Assembly (NCBI GenBank): GCA_910589305.1
Contig: CAJUTV010000009.1
Coordinates: forward strand, 1-64,000
From: an uncultured Lachnospira sp.
GTDB taxonomy: Bacteria; Bacillota; Clostridia; Lachnospirales; Lachnospiraceae
Reading direction: 5' to 3'
Length of the DNA: 64,000 bases
Part shown: one piece after another, positions 46,810 through 54,979 of the stretch
How positions within the stretch are numbered: the first letter of the stretch is position 1
How the letters are laid out: each line of letters opens with the position of its first letter
Translations under genes and position numbers: made by a program
The notes under the pieces: generated by a model
What the model saw: the letters and a program-made list of their open reading frames with translations, nothing else
What the model was told of the DNA's origin: nothing
Databases searched by the model: none

Positions 46810-47192
46810 AACTATCCTCCTTATTTGTATAATAAATACATCATGTCAATAAAAATAATTCATATGAAAAATACTTGATTTGTTATTTATATTATTTATG
46901 TAAAAATCGAGAAAAAGTTCTTATAAACTTGCAACATTGTACCATTTTTAAATGCAATAGTCCATATTATATTTCTAATATTTATCTCATATTTGTGACA
47001 TTTATCTTACTTTTTTTTAACTTTTACATTACTTAATTGTATATGGAAAAGGAAGCCATTGTATTAAATTAAAAACCTAATAAAAAACTATTGCTTTTCT
47101 TTTTTTATAATGATATTATCATCTTGCAAGTGATTGTTAGAAAATTGTCAAATGTTGCCATTCATTTAACAATAAAAACATCACTTAAAATT
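46810..47192. other. Divergent intergenic region upstream of pflB
   Basis: AT-rich sequence between two divergent genes. No frame of note. It holds the start region of the glycosidase gene and, to the right, the pflB control region at 47193-47260. Confidence 0.4.
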
Positions 47193-47220
47193 TTGAAGTT
47201 ATTTGTATACAGTGTACAAT
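47193..47220 (+). promoter_or_regulatory. pflB promoter with overlapping palindrome
   Basis: TTGAAG (47193-47198), 16 nt and TACAAT (47215-47220) fit a sigma-A promoter. The palindrome TTGTATACAGTGTACAA (47203-47219, one mismatch) covers the spacer and -10. A half-site, ATACAA, recurs just downstream. This is a candidate redox- or metabolite-sensing operator. No named regulator is matched. Confidence 0.4.
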
Positions 47221-47291
47221 ATACAATTTCTGTATGCAGATATACAATTATAAACATATTTACAAAATTCTTAAGGAGGCAATAAGCAGCT

Positions 47292-49544
47292 ATGATAAAC
47301 TTTGAGCAGTGGAATGGATTTAAAGGTAGACTGTGGAAACAGGAAATCAACGTTAGAGATTTTATTCAAAAGAATTATACACCTTTTGATGGCGATGAAA
47401 GTTTCTTAGCAGAACCTACAGAAGCTACCAATAAACTTTGGGGAAAACTTCAAGAACTTCAAAAGCAGGAAAGAGAAAAAGGCGGCGTTCTTGATATGGA
47501 GACAGAAGTTGTATCAGGACTTACAGCCTATGGGCCTGGATATATAGATGAGTCAATGAAAGATTTGGAACAAGTAGTTGGTATACAGACAGATAAGCCT
47601 CTTAAAAGAGCTTTTATGCCTTATGGTGGTATTAAGATGGCAGAGCAGTCATGTGAAAACTATGGCTATACACCAAGTCCAGAGTTGCATAAAATATTTA
47701 CAGATTATCATAAAACACATAATCAGGGTGTGTTTGATGCCTATACACCAGAGATGAGAGCAGCGCGTAAAAGCCATATTATTACAGGTTTGCCAGATAC
47801 ATATGGTCGTGGTCGAATTGTAGGTGATTACAGAAGAGTTGCCCTTTATGGTATTGATTTTCTTATTGAGAAGAAAGAAGAAGATAAGGAAAACTGTGGC
47901 ATTAATACGATGACAGATGATGTCATTCGTTTAAAAGAAGAAATTGCTGAACAAATTAGAGCGTTACAAGGTATGAAAAAGATGGCAGAAATATATGGTT
48001 ATGATATTTCTAAACCAGCGACAACTGCAAAGGAAGCAGTACAATGGTTATACTTTGGTTATCTTGCAGCTATTAAGACACAAAATGGTGCAGCGATGTC
48101 TGTAGGTCGTGTTTCAACATTTCTTGATATCTATATTGAAAGAGATTTAGAAGCAGGTAAAATTACAGAGGAAGAAGCTCAAGAATTAATTGACCATTTT
48201 GTTATGAAGTGCAGAATGGTTAAATTTGCAAGAATTACATCTTATAATGAGCTGTTTTCAGGAGACCCAACATGGGCTACACTTGAAGTTGCAGGTACAG
48301 GTATTGACGGACGTTCAATGGTAACAAAAAATGATTATCGTTTTCTTCATACGTTGGAGAATATGGGACCTTCGCCAGAACCAAACCTTACAGTACTTTA
48401 TTCTTCAAGACTGCCAGAAAACTTTAAAAAGTATGCAGCTAAGATTTCAGTGGATACATCATCTATTCAGTATGAAAATGACGATGTTATGAAAGTAACA
48501 TGGGGTGATGATTATTCAATCTGTTGTTGTGTATCTGCTACACAGACAGGTAAAGAAATGCAGTTTTTCGGAGCAAGAGCCAATCTTGCAAAGTGTCTTT
48601 TATATGCAATTAACGGCGGTATTGATGTAAAGTCAAGAACACAGGTAGGACCTCGATATAAAGCAATCACATCCGAATATCTTGATTATGATGAAGTGAT
48701 TGTAAAATTTGAGGATATGATGGGTTGGCTGGCAAACCTTTATGTCAACACATTAAATTTGATTCATTATATGCACGATAAATATTACTATGAAGCTGCA
48801 GAGATGGCTCTTATTGATACCAATGTTAAGAGAACATTTGCAACGGGTATTGCTGGATTTTCACATGTTGTTGATTCATTGTCAGCTATCAAATATGCAA
48901 AGGTTAAAGTCATTCGTGACGAGGACGGAATTGCTGTTGATTTTGAGACAGAAGGCGATTTCCCTAGATATGGCAATGATGATGACAGAGCAGATGATAT
49001 TGCTGTATGGTTACTTGGCACATTCTTAAGTAAAATTAAGAAAAGACATACCTACAGAAATTCAGAGCCTACAACATCAATTCTTACAATTACTTCAAAT
49101 GTAGTTTATGGTAAGTTTACAGGCACTATGCCAGATGGACGTAAAGCAGGCACACCTCTTGCGCCAGGTGCAAACCCAAGTTATGGTGCAGAGCAAAATG
49201 GACTTTTAGCCTCTCTTAATTCGCTTACAAAACTCCCATATGAATGGGCATTAGATGGTATTTCTAATACACAGACAATGAATCCAGAAGCTTTGGGACA
49301 TAATGATGAGGAGAGAGTGAAAAATCTGGTTAATGTGTTGGATGGTTATTTTGACCAAGGCGCACATCACTTAAATGTGAATGTATTTGGTAAAGATAAG
49401 CTTCTTGATGCTATGGAGCATCCAGAAAAGCCAGAGTATGCAAACTTTACAATTCGTGTATCAGGATATGCGGTTAAGTTTATCGACCTTACAAGAGAGC
49501 AGCAAATGGACGTAATCAGTAGAACATTCCATGATAAAATGTAA
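47292..49544 (+). CDS. pflB: Formate C-acetyltransferase (pyruvate formate-lyase)
   Basis: This is a glycyl radical enzyme converting pyruvate and CoA to acetyl-CoA and formate in anaerobic fermentation. The 750 residues match PflB. The active-site cysteines are in SICCCVSA (C411-C413, one Cys more than the usual pair), and the radical glycine is G725 in RVSGYAVKF. AAGGAGG lies 12 nt before the ATG. The activating enzyme gene pflA is not next to it: 575 non-coding bases follow instead. The gene seems to be transcribed alone from the promoter at 47193. Confidence 0.96.
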   Translation: MINFEQWNGFKGRLWKQEINVRDFIQKNYTPFDGDESFLAEPTEATNKLWGKLQELQKQEREKGGVLDMETEVVSGLTAYGPGYIDESMKDLEQVVGIQTDKPLKRAFMPYGGIKMAEQSCENYGYTPSPELHKIFTDYHKTHNQGVFDAYTPEMRAARKSHIITGLPDTYGRGRIVGDYRRVALYGIDFLIEKKEEDKENCGINTMTDDVIRLKEEIAEQIRALQGMKKMAEIYGYDISKPATTAKEAVQWLYFGYLAAIKTQNGAAMSVGRVSTFLDIYIERDLEAGKITEEEAQELIDHFVMKCRMVKFARITSYNELFSGDPTWATLEVAGTGIDGRSMVTKNDYRFLHTLENMGPSPEPNLTVLYSSRLPENFKKYAAKISVDTSSIQYENDDVMKVTWGDDYSICCCVSATQTGKEMQFFGARANLAKCLLYAINGGIDVKSRTQVGPRYKAITSEYLDYDEVIVKFEDMMGWLANLYVNTLNLIHYMHDKYYYEAAEMALIDTNVKRTFATGIAGFSHVVDSLSAIKYAKVKVIRDEDGIAVDFETEGDFPRYGNDDDRADDIAVWLLGTFLSKIKKRHTYRNSEPTTSILTITSNVVYGKFTGTMPDGRKAGTPLAPGANPSYGAEQNGLLASLNSLTKLPYEWALDGISNTQTMNPEALGHNDEERVKNLVNVLDGYFDQGAHHLNVNVFGKDKLLDAMEHPEKPEYANFTIRVSGYAVKFIDLTREQQMDVISRTFHDKM

Positions 49545-49554
49545 TTATATTTTT

Positions 49555-49614
49555 TAACTTTATCAGAAAAATGATGATAAGGTTCTAAGCAAATAGAAAA
49601 GCAGATTATAAATA
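49555..49614 (+). repeat. Decayed multi-hairpin repeat after pflB
   Basis: TAACTTTATCAG at the left, AAGGTTCTAAGCAAATAG and GCAGATTATAAATAT at the right match the left end and tail of the 43139 element with many changes. The middle is lost. It starts 10 bases after the pflB stop. Confidence 0.45.
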
Positions 49615-49655
49615 TTTATTTGATAATATAATAGTAAGCTTATAAAAATTTAAAG

Positions 49656-49741
49656 AGACTGTTGCAAAGAAAATTTCAACACCCAATATAGTTATTATTA
49701 ATTGCTATATTGGGTATGGAATTTCTATTTTGTGATAGTCT
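49656..49741 (+). repeat. MITE-like inverted-repeat element, copy 2; possible pflB terminator
   Basis: The arms, starting AGACTGTTGCAAAG on the left and ending ATAGTCT on the right, pair over about 36 nt, including the exact CCCAATATAG/CTATATTGGG at the centre. A T run follows directly, so it could also terminate pflB. The ends match the element at 10752. Confidence 0.6.
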
Positions 49742-50119
49742 TTTTTATATATAGCTAAATAAAAGATTAAAGTATTTTACTTTAATTTTTTATTGTTATA
49801 ATTTATTATTTATTAATAACAGTTTTTTGTCACATTAAATTATTTTTTTTTAGAAACTATTATTGTGCCATTTTTATTGACATATATATCTGCAATGAAG
49901 TCTATTAAACTATAGTTGATTTCCTTGTTATGGAATCAAATGCAATTTTTCTTTTTTTCTTTAAATAAATATTTAATATATTTATTCTATAGTAAGCCAT
50001 TACATGAACGTATCATTGATGGTTTTATTTGTGTACTTTTCTATAATAATAGGTCAAAATGATACCCATTTATAAATAGAATTGTAAAAATTTATTACAA
50101 ATGAATGGAGGTATGAGAT
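49742..50119. other. AT-rich gap before the zinc-ribbon genes
   Basis: Very A/T-rich with long T and A runs. A TTGACA occurs at about 49878 with no well-spaced -10. The ribosome binding site for the next gene (AATGGAGG) is at its end. No RNA gene was seen. Confidence 0.4.
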
Positions 50120-50938
50120 ATGGCATTAGTAAGTTGTCCTGGATGCAAAAAAGAAATCTCAGATAAAGCTACAAAATGTATCAATTGTGGTTATATATTA
50201 AAAGAGGAAACAGTTAAAATTGAAAAGAAATGCTCTGAATGTGGGGCAATTTTAGGAGATGATGTAAAGATGTGTCCTAATTGCGGCTGTCCTGCGGAGG
50301 ATAAAAAGGAAGAACTTATACAAAAAGAAATTCAGACAGCAAAAGCTAGTAAAAACACAAAAAAATGGATAATGTTTGGAGGAATAGCAGCACTAGTTTT
50401 AATAATAGCAGCACTGTCAACATTTTTTATTATTAAGGCAAATAATCAAAAAAAAGCCATAGAAAGCTATAATGAATATATAGATAATGTAAATACTGTT
50501 GTATCAAAGATGCTTAGAGGCGCTGCTGCATGTGAAGATGCTGCAAGTTTAATTCATGATGTATGGTCTAATTCAATAATGAAAGAGAGTAGTCCTACAA
50601 CAGATAAATATACAAAAACAACATATAGCTTTAATGATTTTAATACATCATTAGGAAATCTTTTTGCGGATAGTTCTTTCCAAAAAAAGATAGATAATAT
50701 TAAGAAAGATAAAGAATCTATAAATGCTATTATGAAAAAATTACAGAATCCACCAAGTGAATTGAGAGATTGTTATGATGCAGTTGTTGAATTAAATGAA
50801 AAATATAATTCATTTGCTAGTCTAGCTACAGACCCTACAGGTTCATTGACAACATACACTTCTTCTTATAATTCATTAGATGCAGATTTTATGACAAAAT
50901 ATAACACTTTAAAAAATAAAATACCAGAAAAAAGATAA
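50120..50938 (+). CDS. Zinc-ribbon membrane protein
   Basis: This 272-residue protein has two N-terminal zinc ribbons (CPGCKK...CINCGY at 6-24 and CSECGA...CPNCGC at 37-57), a membrane segment (about 80-100) and an outside helical domain. Proteins of this shape occur widely in Clostridia with unknown function. It is followed after 17 bases by a similar protein, so the pair may act together. An AATGGAGG site precedes the ATG. Confidence 0.7.
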   Translation: MALVSCPGCKKEISDKATKCINCGYILKEETVKIEKKCSECGAILGDDVKMCPNCGCPAEDKKEELIQKEIQTAKASKNTKKWIMFGGIAALVLIIAALSTFFIIKANNQKKAIESYNEYIDNVNTVVSKMLRGAAACEDAASLIHDVWSNSIMKESSPTTDKYTKTTYSFNDFNTSLGNLFADSSFQKKIDNIKKDKESINAIMKKLQNPPSELRDCYDAVVELNEKYNSFASLATDPTGSLTTYTSSYNSLDADFMTKYNTLKNKIPEKR

Positions 50939-50955
50939 AATGATGGAGAATGAAT

Positions 50956-51570
50956 ATGACAATGTTAAAATGTGCAGATTGCAATTCAAGAATAAGTGAT
51001 AAAGCAGATATGTGTCCCCATTGCGGATGCCCAATAGAAGAATCAATAAAAAATAAAAAGATGAATACAAGAAAAAAAGTATTGTTAACTGTTATATCAA
51101 TTATTGTTATTCTTACTGTAATCGTTTTAATAGTTGGTATTGTTAACATAATAAAAAGACAGGAAGAAAAAAAGGGATTCTACAATGGATTGGCGTGGGG
51201 AACTTCAAAAGAAGAATTACAGGAAAGGATTGGAGAAGATTGTATTGATAATTCAAGTAAAGATTGTCTGTTAAATGCAGTTTCTGATTATGAAGGAATT
51301 AAAAATGTAGAGGCGGCAGAAATTTATTATTATAAAGATGGTTTTAATAAAGTATCAATACTTGTATCTTTTGACGAAGAAGATTGTTCTTTAAATACAG
51401 TTTCAGATAAACTTGTTAAAATATATGATGGTAAATATGGAACTCATGAAGAAATAAGCAGTTATGGATATACATGGACAACAAGTGAGTCCATGATAGA
51501 ATTAGTCTGTATATCATCAGAACTTATTAGTATAAAGTACGAAAATATAAATACTGTAGATAAGGAATAA
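50956..51570 (+). CDS. Zinc-ribbon membrane protein, second
   Basis: This 204-residue protein has one N-terminal zinc ribbon (CADCNS...CPHCGC at 5-24), a membrane segment (about 42-65) and an outside domain opening GFYNGLAWGTSKEELQERIG, a segment seen in small periplasmic or surface domains. The ATG at 50956 has GGAG 7 nt upstream; one at 50950 is too close. It is probably cotranscribed with the gene before. Function unknown. Confidence 0.7.
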   Translation: MTMLKCADCNSRISDKADMCPHCGCPIEESIKNKKMNTRKKVLLTVISIIVILTVIVLIVGIVNIIKRQEEKKGFYNGLAWGTSKEELQERIGEDCIDNSSKDCLLNAVSDYEGIKNVEAAEIYYYKDGFNKVSILVSFDEEDCSLNTVSDKLVKIYDGKYGTHEEISSYGYTWTTSESMIELVCISSELISIKYENINTVDKE

Positions 51571-51675
51571 CGTATATTATTAGTTGATTTTTGGTTGGTT
51601 ATAAGATTGAACTATATTAAAAAAACATGAATTTTGGTCATATATAATAAATGAAGTTGATTAGAGGGTATATAT

Positions 51676-52000
51676 ATAAAGAAACATAAAAAACGTATTA
51701 TATTTATTGGCATATTTCTTATTATAGTATTAACCATTTTTATAGTGATAGCAACTATTTATTTAAATCAACCAAAAGATTTTAAAATAAGACTATTTTT
51801 AAGCCTGTATTCTTTACTAAAAAAAATTCTAATTTGTTATATGAAATTATTTATAAAGTAGGTGATAATGATATATGAAGCATGTTTTTTTTGAAGAATA
51901 TATATAGATTAAACATAAACAGGATTACAAATATTATCAAAAAAATCATGATTTGGAAGAGTATGTAGGAGCTATATGCAAAGAATTAGGCACAAAATAG
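51676..52000 (+). pseudogene. Decayed small membrane-protein gene with at least two frameshifts
   Basis: Three frames each give a coding-like piece in collinear order. The first, from 51679, is a basic start then a membrane segment (KKHKKRIIFIGIFLIIVLT) without an ATG: the codon after the AGAGGG site is ATA. The second is KPVFFTKKNSNLLYEIIYKV around 51801-51870. The third is KHKQDYKYYQKNHDLEEYVG to a stop at 51998-52000. Together they would make a protein of about 105 residues. It follows the zinc-ribbon genes and may be a relic of the same group. Confidence 0.6.
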
Positions 52001-52091
52001 ACAAGATATTTTAAACAATACATAGACATAAAATAAAGTATTATCCTATTACTTATTATACTGGGCTGACTTATAAAATATGGCAGTCTAC

Positions 52092-52120
52092 AAGAACAAC
52101 TCGCAAAATAAGTTGTTCTT
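52092..52120 (+). terminator. 10-bp perfect hairpin before the BceR-like gene
   Basis: AAGAACAACT (52092-52101) pairs perfectly with 52111-52120 across a 9-nt loop. No strong T tract follows, so it may act as a terminator for the preceding genes or as a leader hairpin. Confidence 0.4.
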
Positions 52121-52127
52121 TGCTATA

Positions 52128-52200
52128 ATCGGTAATAGGATTTTTTTGAGCAAAATATTTATTACAGAATGTTTATTAAACCGATAGATTTATAGAAAGG
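52128..52200 (+). promoter_or_regulatory. Structured leader motif, copy C
   Basis: ATCGG (52128-52132) can pair with CCGAT (52181-52185), enclosing a small ACA/TGT hairpin. TGTTTATTAAA is at 52170-52180, 34 nt before the ATG, and TTATAGAAAGG follows. The outer stem differs in sequence from copies A and B but keeps pairing. Confidence 0.4.
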
Positions 52201-52213
52201 TGTGGATATTAAA

Positions 52214-52885
52214 ATGTATAAAATATTAATAGTAGAAGACGACCATTCCATTGCAGAATTGATGAAAATGCAGATAGAATCATGGGGAAATCAAGTTCAA
52301 TTAATTGAGAATTTTCAAAATATTTTACAAGAGTTTATTGCATTTGACCCTCATATGGTGCTGTTGGATATTATGCTGCCTTTTTACAATGGATATCATT
52401 GGTGTGATGAAATTAGGAAAATTTCTAAAGTACCCATTGTGTTTATTTCGTCTGCTTCAGATAATATGAATATTATTATGGCAATGAATATGGGCGGCGA
52501 TGATTTTATACCAAAACCTGTGGACTTAAATGTAATGATAGCAAAGATTCAGGCTGTGTTAAGACGTACTTATGATATGGCAGGACAAGTACCTGTACTA
52601 GAAAATAAAGGAGCTATTTTAAACCTAAATGATTCTAGTTTAACCTACAAAGACCATCATATGGAGTTGACAAAAAATGAATTTAAGATATTACAGACAT
52701 TGATGGAAAATAAAGGAAAAATTGTAAGCCGTGATACGCTGATGACAAGATTATGGCAGATGGATTCTTATATTGAAGAAAATACGCTGACAGTGAATGT
52801 GGGCAGACTTCGGAAAAAATTAGAGGAAGTTGGCTTAAAGGATTTTATAACTACAAAAGTGGGAAGCGGGTATATTATAGAATAA
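52214..52885 (+). CDS. OmpR-family response regulator (BceR-like)
   Basis: This 224-residue DNA-binding regulator has a receiver with the phospho-acceptor D52 in VLLDIMLP and the conserved Lys in FIPKPVD near residue 99, then a winged-helix domain with LTKNEFKILQTL near residue 148 and RLRKKLEEVG near residue 196. The gene order (regulator, kinase, ATPase, permease) is that of Bce-type antimicrobial-peptide modules. Its likely target is the ABC promoter at 54034-54108. A GTG 12 bases upstream lacks support; GAAAGG precedes the ATG. Confidence 0.88.
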   Translation: MYKILIVEDDHSIAELMKMQIESWGNQVQLIENFQNILQEFIAFDPHMVLLDIMLPFYNGYHWCDEIRKISKVPIVFISSASDNMNIIMAMNMGGDDFIPKPVDLNVMIAKIQAVLRRTYDMAGQVPVLENKGAILNLNDSSLTYKDHHMELTKNEFKILQTLMENKGKIVSRDTLMTRLWQMDSYIEENTLTVNVGRLRKKLEEVGLKDFITTKVGSGYIIE

Positions 52886-52989
52886 AAAAGTTCATTCATT
52901 TATAGATAAAAATAAGAGATATGATAGTTAGGTGATTTAAGACAGCAGCAAAGTAGGCTGTAAATGTTGGTTTGATTAGGAGAATAAAA

Positions 52990-53985
52990 ATGTTTATTAG
53001 GTATATAAAACAATATCAATTTATAGGATTATTGTTTATCGTATTTGTCGTTATATTTGGGAGTGTTTTATTTCTTTATAATAGTGACATAGAAGCCGTT
53101 TTGTATGCGGCTGTTTTATGTTTTTTTGTTACAGCTATATTAATAATACTGCATTTTAACCGTTTTATAAAAAAACATAAAAATCTTTTGGAATGTGCAG
53201 ATAAAGCAATTTTGTATCCACTTCTTGTAAATGAGAAACTTCCTGTAAATACCAACATAATAGAAGAAGATTATAATGCAGTTATTCAAACCATTCTTGT
53301 AAATTATAAAAATCAACATGCAAAAGCAGAAGCTTCCAGATTGGATATGATGGATTATTACAGTACATGGGTACATCAGATAAAAACGCCGATTGCAGCA
53401 ATGCGAATGAAACTGCAACTAGAAGATACAGACAGTAATCGGGCGCTTCTTACGGATTTATTTCATATTGAACAATATGTTGAAATGGTACTTTGTTACA
53501 TACGGCTTGATAGTGAAAGTACAGACTTTGTTCTTAAAAAGTATAATATTGATTTAATTTTAAAGGAAAGCATACATAAATATGCAGGTGAATTTGTACA
53601 TAAACGTTTATCTCTTGAATATAAACCGATAAATAGGAAGGTGCTTACCGATGAAAAATGGCTGTCTTTTATTGTAGACCAAGTACTTTCTAATGCAATT
53701 AAATATACAAATAAAGGTTCTATCACAATATTTTTAAATGATGAGGACATTCTTATAATAAGAGATACTGGAATAGGAATATCATCGGAAGATTTACCAA
53801 GAATATTTGAAAAAGGGTATACAGGATATAATGGAAGACTTCATAAAAAATCAACAGGCTTAGGACTATATTTAAGCAAAAAGGCGGCAAATAAGCTTTC
53901 TTGCAGAATGTGGGCAGAGTCTGAACTTGGAAAAGGAACCAGTGTATATATTGATTTGCATAAAACACCATTAAAAGTGGAATGA
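52990..53985 (+). CDS. Histidine kinase (BceS-like, intramembrane-sensing)
   Basis: This 331-residue kinase has two N-terminal membrane segments (about 8-55) joined by a very short outside loop, the shape of kinases that sense through a partner ABC transporter. The H box is TWVHQIKTPIAAM with H129. ATP-binding motifs are DQVLSNAIKYT near residue 235, IIRDTGIGIS near residue 258 and STGLGLYLSKKAA near residue 292. It pairs with the regulator 104 bases upstream. AGGAG stands 7-8 nt before the ATG. Confidence 0.9.
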   Translation: MFIRYIKQYQFIGLLFIVFVVIFGSVLFLYNSDIEAVLYAAVLCFFVTAILIILHFNRFIKKHKNLLECADKAILYPLLVNEKLPVNTNIIEEDYNAVIQTILVNYKNQHAKAEASRLDMMDYYSTWVHQIKTPIAAMRMKLQLEDTDSNRALLTDLFHIEQYVEMVLCYIRLDSESTDFVLKKYNIDLILKESIHKYAGEFVHKRLSLEYKPINRKVLTDEKWLSFIVDQVLSNAIKYTNKGSITIFLNDEDILIIRDTGIGISSEDLPRIFEKGYTGYNGRLHKKSTGLGLYLSKKAANKLSCRMWAESELGKGTSVYIDLHKTPLKVE

Positions 53986-54033
53986 AAATTTACTAAAAGA
54001 TTTTTTAAAGATGCTAGAAAATAAAAAATAATA

Positions 54034-54108
54034 TGACAAAATTGTCACATTCTACAATGATATTGTCACATGATTCGATTGTTGCCAGCAGAACTTTTTT
54101 GTTATTCT
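54034..54108 (+). promoter_or_regulatory. Candidate operator and promoter for the Bce-like ABC genes
   Basis: TGACAAAATTGTCA (54034-54047) is a perfect two-arm palindrome. Its right half, ATTGTCACAT, recurs at 54062-54071, exactly 21 bp after 54041, two helical turns. TTGTTG (54079-54084), 18 nt and TATTCT (54103-54108) follow as a promoter. The layout suits activation by the OmpR-type regulator next door. Confidence 0.5.
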
Positions 54109-54124
54109 CTTGCAAGGAGGTAGT

Positions 54125-54211
54125 ATGAAAATAAATTTTTTATATTATGCCTGTCATAGAACAGCAAGCTGTTTATTAAACTGGCAGGTTATAGAAAGGC
54201 AAGGTGATTAG
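54125..54211 (+). CDS. Small ORF ending at the start of the BceA-like gene
   Basis: This 28-codon frame starts with ATG behind a perfect AAGGAGG (54114-54120) and ends with TAG directly touching the ATG at 54212. The peptide begins MKINFLYYACHRTASCLL. Its second half runs through structured leader motif B. It could be a leader peptide that couples translation to the ABC gene, or a real small protein. Copies A and C of the motif have no such frame. Confidence 0.45.
   Translation: MKINFLYYACHRTASCLLNWQVIERQGD
54149..54200 (+). promoter_or_regulatory. Structured leader motif, copy B
   Basis: GCCTG (54149-54153) can pair with CAGGT (54185-54189), enclosing AACAG/CTGTT. TGTTTATTAAA is at 54170-54180, 32 nt before the ATG, then GGTTATAGAAAGG. 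It matches copy A at 8180 closely. Confidence 0.45.
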
Positions 54212-54979
54212 ATGACAATATTACAAGTAAATTCATTAGAAAAAATTTATTCTTCAAGATTAGGAATGAATCAGGTAAAAGTTCTTTCCAATGTCAATTT
54301 TTCAGTGGAAAAAGGAGAATATGTGGCAATTATGGGTGAGAGCGGAAGTGGTAAGACAACGCTTCTTAATATTTTGGCAACGCTTGATAAGCCAACTTCA
54401 GGAACGGTAATACTGGATGGTAAGGATATATCAACTATTCCAGAAAAGCGACTTGCTGAATTTAGAAGAGAAAATTTAGGGTTTGTCTTTCAGGATTTTA
54501 ATCTTTTAGATACATTTTCGCTGGAGGACAATATTATGCTTCCATTAGTATTAGCAGGAGAAAAATATAATACCATGCAAGAACGATTAATTCCATTAGT
54601 AAAGCGACTTGGCATTTATGAGCATATGAAAAAATACCCATATGAAGTGTCTGGCGGACAAAAACAAAGAGCTGCTGTCGCAAGGGCATTAATTACAAAT
54701 CCTAGCCTAGTGTTAGCAGATGAACCAACAGGAGCCCTTGATTCAAAAGCCAGTGATGCCCTGTTATGTTTATTTAGAGAAATTAACAAAGAAGGACAGA
54801 CAATATTTATGGTAACACATTCCGTAAGAGCTGCCAGTCATGCCAGCAGAGTGTTGTTTTTAAGAGATGGCGAGATTTTTCATCAAATATACAAAGGCGG
54901 GCAGACAAATGAAATGCTATATCAAAAAATATCCGATGCCTTGACTAGTATTACAGCAGGGGAGGGACACTATGAATAG
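54212..54979 (+). CDS. ABC transporter ATP-binding protein (BceA-like)
   Basis: This 255-residue ATPase of the MacB/LolD/Bce type has Walker A GESGSGKTT near residue 42, the Q-loop VFQDFNLLDTFSL, the signature VSGGQKQR near residue 147, Walker B LVLADEPTGALD near residue 165 and VTHS near residue 202. With the permease that follows (8-base overlap) it would remove cell-wall-active peptides from their lipid targets and signal to the kinase. UppP and carrier-lipid genes are elsewhere in the window. Confidence 0.92.
   Translation: MTILQVNSLEKIYSSRLGMNQVKVLSNVNFSVEKGEYVAIMGESGSGKTTLLNILATLDKPTSGTVILDGKDISTIPEKRLAEFRRENLGFVFQDFNLLDTFSLEDNIMLPLVLAGEKYNTMQERLIPLVKRLGIYEHMKKYPYEVSGGQKQRAAVARALITNPSLVLADEPTGALDSKASDALLCLFREINKEGQTIFMVTHSVRAASHASRVLFLRDGEIFHQIYKGGQTNEMLYQKISDALTSITAGEGHYE

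Noticed and set aside
47091..47285. Short + strand frame just before pflB
   Set aside because: It spans the promoter and palindrome, has no ribosome site and no family likeness.
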